NCBI RefSeq assembly: GCF_032854445.1
Contig: NC_088301.1
Coordinates: forward strand, 5,185,044-5,249,043
Reading direction: 5' to 3'
Source: Liolophura sinensis
Lineage: Eukaryota > Mollusca > Polyplacophora > Chitonida > Chitonidae
DNA length: 64,000 bases
Shown here piece by piece: positions 11,854 to 24,160 of this stretch (its first letter is position 1; every line of letters starts with the position of its first letter). A program made the translations under genes and the position numbers. The notes under the pieces were generated by a model. That model worked only from the letters and a program-made list of their open reading frames with translations. It was not told the DNA's origin and did no database searches.

Positions 11854-12714
11854 ATGTCCTGGTCAGCAAACTTTACAGAAACAACGGCAATGTTTGCAGA
11901 CAACGGCAGCAATTTCAAAGCAAACGAAACAGAAGTATCAGTAAATGCGAGTGTGGTTAGCAGCCCAGGGGTTGGGATAGCCTCGCCCATCATCATGACA
12001 CTCACCGGTGTGCTGGGAAACTTTATAGCTCTAATTGTTCTGTACACAAGTAAGATGGAGGTCCGGAAGACACCTTACTTCTTCTTGCTCATGGGTCAAG
12101 CCTGGTCCGATCTCATCAGTTACTTGCTAACAGGGCCGATGCCTATCATAGTCTACGCGAACAACCTCAAGTGGCTTGGAGGAAAGCCCGTGTGTAATAT
12201 GAGCGCGTTCGTTTTGATGGGTTTCGCAATGGTCATCCCTCTCTTTGTGGGGTGTCTCTCTTTGGAAAGACTTCTAGCTTTGAGATTCCCTTATTTTTAC
12301 GGCAGAGTTGTGACTGTAACAAAGACAAAATGCCTATTCAGTGCTTGTTGGATATTTGTGTTACTGTTTTGTTCTTTGCCATTCCTTGGACTCGGTAGTT
12401 TTGAATTTCAGTTTCCCGGAACGTGGTGTTTCTTCAACTTTCACAAGGAAACCATCAGTGACACAGTTTACGCTTACATGTACTCCATATTTAACATCCT
12501 GGTCATCACTGCTATTGTATTTTGCAATATCGCAGTGGTATTGGCCTTAGTCAAGATGAAGAAGGGAAAGATAGCTTCAGTGTCGCCGTCTGTCGGTGAC
12601 CGTCAGTCCGGCAAAGCCCAAAAAAGTATATTCCAAGTGCAGATGGAGACCCAGATGGTTTGGTTCCTTTGCGCTGTCACCCTGGTGTTCGTGTGCTGTT
12701 GGATGCCTCTAAAC
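11854..12714 (+). CDS. prostanoid (PGE2 EP4/EP2-like) receptor, copy 1, exon 1
   Basis: Class A G-protein-coupled receptor of the plasma membrane, expected to sense prostaglandin-like lipids and signal through G proteins; the ligand and G-protein type are inferred from family. Residues 1-287 hold an N-tail with four N-glycosylation sequons (NFT, NGS, NET, NAS), TM1 about 41-64 with GVLGN, TM2, Cys114 at the top of TM3, ERLLALR after TM3 (138-144), TM4, the prostanoid ECL2 signature QFPGTWCF (186-193; Cys192 pairs with Cys114), TM5 and TM6 ending CCWMPLN. ETQMVWFL before TM6 matches the EP receptor layout. I chose ATG 11854; an in-frame TTG at 11830 is less likely. A pyrimidine-rich acceptor at 11797-11798 suggests an upstream 5'UTR exon. 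The exon ends in phase 0 at AAAC|GTATGT, the intron position known for prostanoid receptors. The exon is intact. Confidence 0.9.
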
Positions 12715-13519
12715 GTATGTACACCCTGCTATATATTCAAAAGAGAATACTGAACGTCCTTTAAACTTCAGACTCCACTTGTGTTAGCAGAATTGATAAA
12801 TAATACTGAGGTTAAATTCGCAAAAGTTTGCTTTCAATTAAAAATTAAAAATTTGCATTTAAAACGACTGCAATTTTTAGCATAGATTGTCATTGTTTTG
12901 GAGCACAACGATTAATTTTTCTTAAAGTAGCTGTATTTGTACATGATGCTGTTAATTGCCCTCGAAGTGACAAAATCAAACTGACAAATGTTTGAACATA
13001 AAAGCATCTTTCAAATACATTTATCACTTCTACCAACAGCCCAGTCAGGCTCTTGCAAATATAAGAACTTATAAATCATTTCGTAATGAGAACGTTTCAG
13101 TCTCACGGCCTAGTAATAATCTTTAAATCTCAGAAAAACTTTTGTCTTTGTAGATATCAGATAGATGTATGTTTTCCTGTCATATGCGTCATTGAGTTGT
13201 CATTGAGTTCATTTAGCCACAGTTTGATTTATCCAATTGATAACTGAGCGAACGTGATACGCTTTAGCATATTGTTGTCGTTTTACTTGCATTTGCTTGA
13301 TATCCTTTAAAGTCTGACTTAATGATATGGTTTATTGTTGATTAAGACATCAGACATGGAGCTTTATTGATATTAAGAAGACCTTCGATTCAGATCAAAG
13401 ATGTACAGTTACTCCCGTTGCTATGTAACAAAATCAGCGGCAACAAGGTAAATGTTTCAGAAGCCTATATGTACATCATTAATATGAACATGTAATACAT
13501 CTGAGACCTTTCAAATCTT

Positions 13520-13828
13520 TTAATGTAGACAGCAATATGTGAATAAATTGTACCAGAAATCTTGATATGCTCTGCAGCGTGTCATGTAGTCATCAAAGAG
13601 GTTAGTGACCGTGATGGTAACAGGCCATGCTGTCTCCAATGTACCGTATTCATACCACACATAAACTGCTGTCGAAAATGTGCAGAATGTGAAATTTGTA
13701 TTGTTTTTCCCTTCATACACAGCAACAGACATGGTAACCTGCCCCGTGGGTTTATGTCTGCGGCTAAACTTGGCCACCAGCTGATACGATCGTCTCCAGA
13801 GTAAACTGAAGTTATACAAATAGAGCAA
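13520..13828 (-). other. possible antisense coding fragment
   Basis: I do not recognise this protein. The minus-strand frame of about 100 codons reads like a folded beta-rich domain rather than noise (VTMSVAVYEG, VYVWYEYG, AWPVTITVTN) with an N-glycosylation-type NNT/NFT cluster. A fair acceptor (TTGTATAACTTCAG) sits just upstream on that strand. VTITVTN near a WYEYG phrase faintly recalls PKD/Ig-like strands, but this is only an impression. It may be an exon of a gene nested in the receptor intron, a stray gene fragment, or chance. Confidence 0.3.
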
Positions 13829-14182
13829 TCATGTGTCTCAGACGACAAATTATGTCATATCTATATTATGGAAGTCGGTCTCTCCGTCCACTAATTTCTT
13901 TAACAAGAGAGAAACGCCCCATTTGACCATTGAATTAGCGCAACTCTCGTTTTGAAACACTTGGATAGGCTATGCGATAAAGCAATAGTTTTAGTTAGAA
14001 TGCAGCAAAGACAGGGAGCGGTGTATGTAATGTAAAATGCTGTGGTCCTCTGGCTTTTGGTTCACAACGTGAGGAAAGGGGATGGGGGGGGAGGCGAGCG
14101 GGTCTGGCTGGCCTGGGGTAGTGCGACACAAAGACAACTTTTGCTTTCAGGATATTGTTTTTCACCTGCTCCTACAATAAGT

Positions 14183-14545
14183 GAGTGAGTGCATGCTTGG
14201 GGTTTAACGTCGTACTTTACAATTTTTCAGTCAAATCCTTAGAGTGCATGTAATGTGCCTCCTTGTTGCAGGACGAATTTTCACCACTCTTTTATCTAGT
14301 GCTGCTTTACTGAGATGCACTATCGAAGGCAAGTAAGCCGCCTTAGAAGAGCCATTATACTAATATAGGTCAGCCAGTCAATGCACTATCCACTTCATGC
14401 TGAACGCCAAGCGAGGAAGTTACAACTTCCTCTTTTAAGGTCTTAGGTGTGACTCGATCCAGGATTCATACCACACATACGACCATCCGCAGATCTACCG
14501 CTCCCGAAGTGGACGTTCTACCAACTGTGCTATCAATGCAGCTTC
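14183..14545 (-). mobile_element. SINE-C, full length with target-site duplication
   Basis: Flanked by a perfect 12-bp direct repeat CCTACAATAAGT (14171-14182 and 14546-14557). On the minus strand it has a tRNA-like head (GATAGCACAGTTGGTAGAAC) and a central GAGGAAGTTGTAACTTCCTC-type block. Its 3' end is TTGTAAAGTACGACGTTAAACCCC followed by a short GCACTCACTCAC tail. Confidence 0.9.
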
Positions 14546-15110
14546 CCTACAATAAGTAAGTGAAAAACTTCAAAATCGCCTTTTTTTGGTTCGTCACAAA
14601 AGCAAAAATGAATAGAACAGGCAATTTTACATTTAAATAAATAAATAAATAAATAAATGAATAAATAAATGAATAAACAAATAAAATGAATAAATAAATA
14701 AATAAAATACATTTGAAATATCGAATTGGCTTGCTACCAGTGTACAGAAGATGTACACAACACAGGTAGAAAAACAAGCAATTCTAATTTTAAATTGTCG
14801 CGGTTCTCGGCTTTTCTTCTCTCAGATTGATAGAGGCGACAACATGGCACCACGGTATTATATTTATAATATGATTAGTGCCCATTATACAAATGACAGC
14901 GGAACTACAGAGTTGTCGTGCAGCTCGATGGCGCAAGGGAGTGATAGTCGCATTGGGCTTCCATAAAATATGTATATTTGACCGCGACTCTGCATTTTTA
15001 ATGCTTAATATCAACAACTACAAAATGTTATTCGGCTGAAAGCAGTAACATTCTATAAACATTAGTATGACGTTAATGACAATGTCTAATATATACCCTT
15101 TGGGAATGAG

Positions 15111-15447
15111 GGGCCTCCGTGGCTCAGTTGGTTAGCGCGCTAGCACAGCATAATGACCCAGGAGCCTCTCACCAATGCGGTCGCTGTGAGTTCAAGTCAA
15201 GCTCATGCTGGCTTCCTCTCCGGCCGTACGTGGGAAGAGTCTCTCACCAATGTGGTCGCTCTAAGTTCGAGTCCAGGCTTCCTCTCCGGCCGTAAGTGGG
15301 AAGGTCCGTTAGCAACCTGCGGATGGTCGTGGGTTTCCCCCGGGCTGTGCCCGGTTTCCACCCACCATAATGCTGGCCGCCGTCGTATAAGTGAAATATT
15401 CTTGAGTACGGCGTAAAATACCAATCAAATAAATAAATAAATAAAAT
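15111..15447 (+). mobile_element. SINE-A, dimeric copy with target-site duplication
   Basis: Perfect 14-bp target-site duplication CCTTTGGGAATGAG (15097-15110 and 15448-15461). Head: GGCCTCCGTGGCTCAGTTGG then TTAGCGCGCTAGC (A-box region). The segment holding the B-box and CTTCCTCTCCGGCCGTA occurs twice (about 15164-15236 and 15239-15306). The 3' end is GAAATATTCTTGAGTACGGC and an AAAT tail. Confidence 0.95.
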
Positions 15448-16194
15448 CCTTTGGGAATGAGAACCAGAATTCATAAGGTAAACCGGTATTCATTGTTGTA
15501 GGGGTAACAACATTTTTCATAGGGGTAACAGGGGATGGGGGGGGCGTGGCTTAATGGTCCTGATACATCCTACTGGTGTTCTTCCTGAACTGATTGTGAA
15601 TCCAAAACCGTGTTTGGGTTTATGAGGACGTGAAGCATCGGGTCGTATTAACCTCCGTGTTATTTAGACAATGTTTTTGGCTGGGTGACACAGCAAATGC
15701 CAGGATTTCCGCGGTCTAGTCAGAATAGCCTATACTGACTAGTGGGTTGAGAAATATTTGGATATTATTTGGATATATTCATTATCATGGCTGTCCAACC
15801 GTTAGTCAGAAATTCCGCCATTTGACAACTGGTGAAGAGGAGCCGATTTCACAAAACCATTTCTGACTTAAGACTGGAAAGACGATTTTAAAGCTTTATT
15901 TTTTTTTGGAAATTTTGAAATTTTGTCCACCTTATAAACGTTATTGTAACACAAATGTGTCTAAATTTCAACTTCGAGTACCAAAAACTGAGCATTGTGA
16001 AAAGGTTTCAAATTTCATAAGCGGACTTACGATTATTTTTGCAACACAGTTTTGAATTCTCTGAAAGGCTATGATAGTTTGGCACTATCTGAAATGCAGT
16101 CAGCTAAGAATTATGAGTCCAGGAGTTCCACTCTTCGTGACGGTTGAACAGTTCATGTGACCGTATTAAACGAAATGGCGGCTGTCTAACACTA

Positions 16195-16625
16195 CACATA
16201 TGCATTGATTTTCCATACTATTTATGTGGTAACTTCAATCTCAAAAATATATATGCCCTAACTTTCGTGTGGCACCATGCCATGCCATGCCATGACATCC
16301 AACTTTCTCTTTAAAATTTTTAAAGATGTTTTTCTTTAACAGGTCAAAAATTTAACCTCGCATGATCAACATTGTTTTTAGAGCTTTAGTTGCTAGAAGT
16401 GAAGTCACTGCATCATGTTACCTTGGTAACCTCCATTGGAATGGGTGGTACCAATGGGCAAGCAGTTTTCAGTTCTATCGAAAACAGGCAAAATTCTGAT
16501 ATATTTTAACTATGTGTAAAATAGCAGTGCAGATATTTACAATTTATCAGGAACCTAGAATATCTACATGGCAGCATTCTCCAATCAATGTTACTTCACT
16601 CTTCAGTTCGGAAGCAAACGTTGGT
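16195..16625 (-). repeat. dispersed repeat D, copy 2
   Basis: Reverse-oriented match to 10944-11262 and 29464-29930: TGTTACCTTGGTAACCTCCA, TTCTGATATATTTTAA, TCCAATCAATGTTACTTCAC. It extends further on one side (CTTCAATCTCAAAAATATAT), matching the longer third copy. It lies about 330 bp before exon 2. Confidence 0.75.
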
Positions 16626-16953
16626 CCTAACTGCCAATTTGAGCATGTGTAACCTTACATCACTGGCAACAGAATAGTCTGGAGGCTTTTTTCTCGAGAA
16701 ACGATACATTATATAATTATCATTAAATTATGTCTGCGGCGATTGGAAGGGGAGATTTTACCATGTGGATATAAATAGCTAAACGTAAGAGGAGGTTCTT
16801 ATCCCGTCTGCAATATGTTCTTTGCCACTGGGACAACACCTGGGTCTCTGACTACAATTTGAGCAGGCATGACTATAGTTGTGATTTTAATGGTCAGTGT
16901 ACTCGGACTATCCGCGGTGTGACTTCTGTCAGTGTTGATGTTTGTTTCTGCAG

Positions 16954-17229
16954 GTTCAGATTCTGATAAACCTGACGACTGGAGTTGTCAACCCTCGGGC
17001 CGACCTGCTGGCTGTTCGATTGGCCAGCATCAACCAGATCCTTGATCCTTGGTTTTACATACTTCTGCGGAGATCAGTGCTCGTAAAGCTTGTCAGCCCA
17101 TTCAAGACAGTGTTCTGTGGACGTCAACAAAGCACACTGCGACAAAAGAGACGAGATACGCAGGCCTCCAACGTCACATCCGGTCATGTGCAGGCCACAG
17201 ATCAGCAAATCTCTGCCCCTAATCAGTGA
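16954..17229 (+). CDS. prostanoid receptor copy 1, exon 2 (TM7 and tail)
   Basis: Residues 288-378. It completes the receptor with TM7 and the cytoplasmic tail. RLASINQILDPWFYILLRR contains the family's TM7 arginine (R309), known in prostanoid receptors to bind the ligand carboxylate, and the DPW variant of the NPxxY motif. After TM7 a basic, short tail of about 50 residues ends SAPNQ before TGA. The spliced protein of 378 residues is within the family's usual range. Junction: PLN|VQILINL. A polyadenylation signal candidate follows at 17413-17418. Confidence 0.9.
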   Translation, partial: VQILINLTTGVVNPRADLLAVRLASINQILDPWFYILLRRSVLVKLVSPFKTVFCGRQQSTLRQKRRDTQASNVTSGHVQATDQQISAPNQ

Positions 17230-17412
17230 CATGTTTTGGCAATGCTGATTCCACAGATTACATGCGATAAGTAACTTGAACAGTCCACTTACCGATGACA
17301 GGGGGACTGATACATACAGACAAGGCTAGGTTCAAGAGAAGTTTCAGATGTGTAAGTGTAAAGGTGTAAAATCTTGCCATTAATGAAAAGCTGTGTAATA
17401 GTATTCTTATAT

Positions 17413-17418
17413 AATAAA
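17413..17418 (+). terminator. polyadenylation signal candidate
   Basis: AATAAA 184 bp after the receptor stop codon; a second AATAAA is at 17698-17703. Either could serve this gene. Confidence 0.4.
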
Positions 17419-18841
17419 AAATAAGCAACCTCGGTACTGATTTCCTCCGTGTACTGTCCACTCACAAATGTTACATTATAGCTACGGTGAGAGACAGAGA
17501 TTTGTTTGTTTCCTTGTAGTTTGTCATGGCTCTGGGTGAAATCACAGCGTTCTCCTTGTAGAAGGCCTGGCTCAACGCACACATGCTGGAAACCACGATG
17601 TTACCTCCCTGAAACGCCATGCTGGAAAGTCAACTGATTTTAAGTCTGTTTACGACACAGTACTGTTGTATTAATTTATTTGTACATATAGTATGAAAAT
17701 AAATTACAATACATTCATCGTGCTGAATTAGATCGCCACGTTGGATATATGAACAGTTGCAATCAAAGCGCAATTGGGATACATTTTATTGTTAACAACT
17801 TATCTACTAGCATGGTACACGATGTTATTACTGATTTCACTCATTTGCCTAGAACATACATTGAACCTTTTCAACATCATTGAAAACTGTTGACTGCTTC
17901 CCTTTGCATGATTCCATTCTACTTTCATACTTTATACACTTTCTTTGTCCTTTGGTAATTTGTGTTTTACGTCGTTTTGGGAATTGGCCTCGTAATTGAT
18001 TGACGGCTGACATACGCATGTCTTCGTCGACGCATAGATTGCATAACTGTATGTTCCAGTGTCATTTTATAGTTCTATGTCTCGTATGTTTGTGAGCTAA
18101 CATTAGCTACTTCCAACTACTTTAATTCTTTGTAAACTGTCTTATATCTGATCCAGCTATCCAGCTAATCCACATTACTGCTTATTAATAGTTTAATATG
18201 CGAAAAACCTACTTTGCTTATATTATCATTTCCTCTATGTTCTGTTATTGGGTGCCCATATTCATTACCCACGTGATCTTATATTTGTCCAGAGTGGTGT
18301 CATTTTGTGGTATGAATAAATGCAGCTATGTTTTCGAAAAAAAAATCTTGCATAGAAGGTATTTGGTATAAAAACCAAACGTTTTTGCCATAATATGGAT
18401 CAGCTGAATGTCTAAAAATTACAAAAATTCGTTTCAAATATCATTTTCTCATTAAATAAATAAAAAACAAACTATAGAAGACCTCATTTACAAATAACTT
18501 CTCAGAGCCTTTCGTATCAACCATCATATCATGTTTTCTATCATGTATGCACTGTAATGTAAGCTTTCCATATGTATGTATATAGGGAGATAAGCATATT
18601 TACATGGCAAACGCACATTTTTATGTAGTGATTTTAGATTTGAATTCATATATATTACGTTATATGATAATGAGATGTATGTAATTCTTAAAACTGTGGC
18701 GGTGAGTTTTATGAAGTGTATTGTATTGTACATCGTTATGAGTGTGAGTTTTGTATTATATACCCGATGTTTGTGAGTGTTACCAGAAATATACCATAGC
18801 GCTACAGGAAATCTCCACGCGTGTGTGTCCTTTGTTATCAT
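17419..18841. other. stretch without recognised gene
   Basis: AT-rich downstream flank of receptor copy 1. A 105-codon minus-strand open frame (18524-18841) is low-complexity in look and has no domain that I recognise. Confidence 0.4.
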
Positions 18842-18853
18842 GGATGGGATAGA

Positions 18854-19172
18854 GTGAGTGAGTGCTTGGGGTTTAACATTGTACTTAATAATTTTTCAGT
18901 CATATGACGACGAGAAATCCTTAGAGTGCATGTAATGTCTCTCCTTGTTGTAGGGCGGATTTCCACCGCTCTTTTATCTAGTGGTGCTTCACTGTGACGA
19001 CTTACCAAAGGCAAGTAAGACGCCCCGCCCGAGCCATTACACTGAGACAGATCAACCAGTCGTTGCACTATCCCTTCTATTCTGAACGCCAAGCGAGGAA
19101 GTAACAACTTTGACCCCTGGATCTACCGCTCTCGAAGCGGACGCTCTACCAGATGTGCAAACGGGGTCTGTG
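18854..19172 (-). mobile_element. SINE-C with target-site duplication
   Basis: 12-bp direct repeat GGATGGGATAGA on both sides (18842-18853 and 19173-19184). Same head, centre and 3' domain as the copy at 14183-14545, with a shortened centre. Confidence 0.9.
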
Positions 19173-19207
19173 GGATGGGATAGAACATCCCATATTGCAT
19201 CCCAGTT

Positions 19208-19375
19208 TTAAACATTGTAACATATCTGTACATCACTGTAAAAGAAACATTGTTATGTATCTATACATCGCGGTAAAATAAACATTGTAACATATTTGTA
19301 CACTGATGGTAAAGTAAACATTGTAACATATTTGTACATTCACTGTAAAAAACAGTGTAACATATAACATATCTG
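19208..19375. repeat. ~37-bp tandem array
   Basis: Four to five units built on TAAACATTGTAACATATTTG and TACATCACTG. Confidence 0.85.
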
Positions 19376-21957
19376 TGGTACACGTGACAGTTAAATGATA
19401 ACATAAAAATGATTCAAGTGAACATGACAGGATTATTATGAAATCAGTATTCAGGACTTCATTATGCAAAGACGGTATATACCAAGAGGTGGTTCCAAAT
19501 AGGCACCATACGCAAATTATTTACAAATGTCCTTTTGTCCGTAAAGAAAAATGGGGACAAATATTTAAGACCACTTTTACAACTTCACATTCTTTCGTCT
19601 CAATTTAACTTCATTTTTAACGTTTTCACCTTTAATCGTGGGATACATAAATGTTTCAACATGAGCTAGAACATCTGATGAAAAATCAGCGTGTAATATT
19701 TCCCCGCGCACGTGCCAGAAAAACAATTCTCGGCAACGCTCGGCAACGAATATAACCGTCAGAGTGTTTAAAGAGCTGTTTTTGAACTGACAGCCACCGC
19801 ATTGATGGGAAGCTCCTGGCTCGTAACAATGAGAGCAGACCGAAATACAAATTCACCAAGGCTAGGACTGACCTGTGGTAAGATATTGGAATAGGATCGT
19901 TTATTTACTTTACGACAGATGCATATAGCATGGCTGCCATCATTTTCTGAAGACATCTCAAGGCACTAATTTTAAGAAATTGCCAGATTATCAAAAGCTG
20001 CACTCATGCAATAATCAGTGCTGAGGACTCGGCTGTGGGTGAAAACAGACAGTTAATTAACTTGGATTACCTTTTAAATACGGGTACTAGACATTTTAAC
20101 AAGCGACAAATCAAATATAAGTGCGTGTATTTATATGACAACATACGGAACATTTTGGTGATACAAGTAATAAAACTGTTTTAATTTCTACGTGCACTAA
20201 TCTCCGTGTCCGTTTTTGTTGTTCAGGATGTTGGCATTCCAAAACGATGTTGGCAGGATAAAATCACACAGAACCTATCTGTGAAGAATCCATCTGGATC
20301 AAGGTTCAGTTATCACTTCACAATTTGTCGTTTTGGAAATAAAATCACCTAGACGCCATCTGGATGAAAGAATTTCGGTTGATCCTCACTGCATAAATTG
20401 GTCACTATATGAAACTGCGTGAATGTTGACTATATGAAACTGTATGAAAGTGTGTCACAGTGTTTTCTTATCCGCCCAATTTTGTCTCAAGCTTATCAAG
20501 GCATACTGAAAATCTGAGAAAAAAAATTGACGAGTACACAGGAAACATGGTGAAATGTAATAATTGGAATATGTGCCGTGTGAAGCAGTCAATGTTGATG
20601 TATGCCAACATGTTGCTTTCATCCATTAATTATGCGTTTTAAGAGTTGAACAATTAGCAAGAAATATTTTCATATCTTTAAAATACTGTATAAAGCACCG
20701 GTATCTAGAATAATTTATTCTGTGTATCTCACAACAGAGGGGAGACACAGGCAAGTGAATCATCCATAGGTCTTAGACAAAGAAGCCTTTAGAAGAGGGA
20801 AATGACGATAATTTGAAACCTGAGGAAGATCGGAAAGTGCTACCGTCATTAACAATGTCAATTAACAAAATGAAAGAGTAGTTACATATGAAATTCCATG
20901 GGGCTGTTCGAGAGTGTAGGTGAATTGTCGCCATTTTGAAAAAAAAAACAAAACAGGATGATTGAACATCATGTTATTCAACACCCTTTTCTTGTCGCTC
21001 ATCTTACGCTCTCTCCGGTTGTCCCTGGTGCAGGCAGACATGTTGAGAAACCACCTCTTAAGGCTCTGGTCAGGCCACGACTTAAATCAGTATCCATGTC
21101 GGGTACCATGTTAGTTCACGAAAGCATAATTAAAGATTCATACATGCGCTTTTATGGTGTCAATTGAACACAATCAGTGGTCAAAAGCTACCACTTTCCG
21201 AGCGCCATTGTAAACTGTTCAAGGTACAGCTGTTACACTGAACTTCTTTGGAAGTAAAATGAGTTATATATTTTTCTTGCAACCATCAGAGACTTTGTAG
21301 TTTGCTTTAACTACAAAGAGGATAGTGACCATTTTGGATTTCTTTTGTCAAAATAATATCGTAACATCACACTATAAATATAAAATGCGGATTCCGAGTG
21401 GTGGACTTTTCGTACATGATTTTAGGTGTTCTGGTTCTGTTCTGTCGCCGGTGGCCATCTTGGATGTGGACCTCAGGAGAAAAATGGGATTTTCTGAAAG
21501 GACAAGGTGCTTGAATTTTGATGTCAAATCAATCGTGAAACCTTACGGATCTGAGGCTTTGTCCCTAACAGTATTCTTGCAGTCATTTCTAGACGTATTC
21601 GAATCGCTGTTCCCGCACTGAAACCACACGAGAACGTGGCTTCCGCGCTGAGTGCTTTAATATCGTCATTTTGTTGCTATCTCAGTATTTCGCTTTGAAC
21701 GTTCATCTCATCATCTGCGGTATTTCACTGACATTTATTTCACATTCTGTTAGACACCTGACACGCTGCAATGTAAAACACGAAAGTTTTCCAGATGACT
21801 CATGCTTTGTCTCCTCCCATTAAACTCATACACACATAAAGACCCACACAAACAGAAGATTTATACAGGTGAGCTAGAATAAAATAGCATGAGTTGGTTA
21901 ACGCACAAAATCACATGAAAAAAATTCACAAGACACAATTCCAGTGACTGCCACTGG
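19376..21957. other. stretch without recognised gene
   Basis: Several open frames of 60-98 codons (for example 20958-21167, 21325-21621 plus strand) lack recognisable domains or convincing splice sites. No large repeat noticed. Confidence 0.4.
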
Positions 21958-22112
21958 CTGGCTTAATATCCGTTCGTACGTGGGAAGGTCTGCCAGCAAG
22001 TGGGTTTCTCTAGGGGTCTGCCTGGTTTCCCTCATAATCTGGCCGTCGTCGTGTTAGTGAAACAGTCTTGAGTATACGGCGTAAAACGCACAAAATCCAT
22101 TCAAAATAAACT
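21958..22112 (+). mobile_element. SINE-A, 5'-truncated and diverged
   Basis: CGTACGTGGGAAGGTCTGCC, then a TGGCCGTCGTCGTGTTAGTG block and CTTGAGTATACGGCGTAAAA. Head absent. Confidence 0.8.
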
Positions 22113-22783
22113 TAAACCAGTGAATTCATGTTCTCTATATTTGCGCCTATAAATGTTTCAAAGTTTTCTTCTTTCGGAAAAAAGACTGTCAATCCGTGTA
22201 GATGTGAATTCTCGATAAAGATGAGTGAGCCATCTCCTTCCCTTGGCCACAGCTATTTACTTATTTCTATTGTAAGTTTTATTTTCACACAGAACTCGCA
22301 TGTAGTCTGTATTATATGATACAACTGTAGGTGTTACCATTTCCCCACTAATGTTCGACGGAAATCTCGTTGAAAATACCGAGCTGCTATATTAATCCAG
22401 TACCAATCGTAATCATTGGATATCATACTGCTTCTGTGTGAGTGTATCTTAAACACGTTCTGTGGATGCTGAAGTGCTAATAACACAGCGGCAAAACTGT
22501 CCCGATCGATCATGCCTCGTGATCATGCATGTCCAGTAGATACTTGTCTGGGAGGAAAACTGCATGTTTCTGTCCGAGTAGAGGGCTGAAAATCTCGTCA
22601 TCTAATTGCTCGCCTGAACGTCATCAGCTCTTTGCCGTTCTCTCGTAAGTTGATATATTTCTTTTCTCTTACAGCGTCCACTTGAATTAATGAATCATAT
22701 TCCTCCCGTAATATTTTCATAAATGACTTTGACTTTAGATTATATCGTCGTGCAAACGTAAATGTTACGAATGCATGTATATA

Positions 22784-23200
22784 TGCTTGGGATTTTACGT
22801 CGGACTTAACAATGTTTCAGTCATATGTCGTTGAGGAGTCATTAGGTAGGTGTACATATGTTATATCTTCTTGTGGCAGGGAGGGCCCAAACAGCCAAAG
22901 TGCCCTCAAGACGAGGGTTCATAAGGCGTGTGTACATACACTGTGTCTTCTTGTGGCAGGACGAGTCCATGCTGCTAAAGTTCGGCCGCCACTAAAGTAG
23001 CATGCCGAAGACACAAGACATGACACATCTCCCAGTCACATAATGCTGACACTGGGTCAACAAGTCCTCTTCCTGGCTTTAATCTGAGGGCAAGCAAGGC
23101 AACAACAATTACCATTTTTAAAGTCTTTGGTATGACTTAACCCCCGTTTTGATCCCAGGTCTTCTGACTTCGAGGTGGACGCTCTAAGCATTCGGTCAGC
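22784..23200 (-). mobile_element. SINE-B with internal partial duplication
   Basis: Reverse-oriented. The CTTCTTGTGGCAGG block occurs twice (about 22868 and 22946), so the element is 80-90 bp longer than the 6.6-kb copy. The head side ends GACGCTCTAAGCATTCGGTC. The 3' domain, on the minus strand, includes ATATGACTGAAACATTG. Confidence 0.8.
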
Positions 23201-23261
23201 ATGTTACGTAAAACTAATTTAGATTAATTTTTTGTAAAAGTTGGCCAAGGAATGCTTTATG

Positions 23262-24160
23262 TGGAACTGTACTGTATACATAGCAGCCCACCTGATTTAT
23301 GTACTGTACACATGACAGCCCATCTGATTTATGTATTGCACACATAACAGCCCACCTGATTTATGTACTGTACACGTAACACCCCATCTAGTTTATGTAC
23401 TGTGCACGTAACAGTCCATCTAGCTTATGTACTGTACACGTAACAGCCCACCTGATTTATGTACTGTACAAGTGACAGCCCATCTAGTTTATGTACTGTA
23501 CACGCAACAACCCACCTGGTATATGGACTGTACACGTAACAGTCCACCTGATTTATGTACTGTACAAGTGACAGCCGACCTGATTTATGTTTTGCACACG
23601 TAACAGCCCACCTGATTTATGTACTGTATACGTGACAGCCCATCTAGTTTCTATGCTGTAGACGTAACACCCCAGTTAGTTTATAGACTGTGCACGTAAG
23701 AGTCCATCTTGGTTATGTACTGTACATGTAACAGCCCACCTAGTTTATGTACTGCACATTTATCAACATACATGGTTTATATAGGTCTACCCTACACGTA
23801 ACAGCCCACCTGATTTATGTACTGTACACGTGACAGTTCATCTGGTTTATGTATTGCACACGTAACAGCCCACATGGTTTATGTTCTGTACACACAACAG
23901 CCCATCTAGTTTATTTACTCTAAACGTAACAGCCCACCTGATTTATGTACTGTATACGTGACAGTTCATCTGGTTTATGTATTGCACACGTAACAGCCCA
24001 CATGGTTTATGTTCTGTACACACAACAGCCCATCTGGGTTATGTACTGTACACGTAACAGCCCACCTGGTTTATGTACTGTTCACGTGACAGCCCATCTG
24101 GTTTATGTATTGCACGCGTAACAGCCCACATGGTTAGTGTACTGTACACGCAACAGCCAC
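23262..24160. repeat. 32-bp minisatellite, about 28 units
   Basis: Unit CACGTAACAGCCCACCTGAT + TTATGTACTGTA. Variant units alternate (CACGTGACAGCCCATCTGGT), and a three-unit block recurs at about 23815-23925 and 23930-24040, showing growth by multi-unit duplication. An unrelated 20-bp interruption is near 23755-23790. Confidence 0.95.

Larger units (their letters stand above)
12715..16953 (+). other. intron of receptor copy 1
   Basis: 4.2-kb phase-0 intron, GTATGT donor and TTGTTTCTGCAG acceptor. It holds SINE-C (14183-14545), a dimeric SINE-A (15111-15447), repeat D (16195-16625) and a possible antisense coding fragment (13520-13828). A (AAAT)n run lies at 14632-14705. Confidence 0.85.

Noticed and set aside
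14632-14705. (AAAT)n run as a separate SINE
   Set aside because: No 3'-domain or body was found next to it; it is recorded only as a simple repeat in the intron.
15153-15474. Open frames in both directions near 15.2-15.5 kb
   Set aside because: They lie within a SINE-A copy bounded by target-site duplications; similar frames appear in every SINE-A copy (for example 29290-29615, 42083-42319, 45704-45963, 56012-56445).
23262-24160. 32-bp repeats as a CRISPR array
   Set aside because: No unique spacers; it is a plain minisatellite with drifting units.
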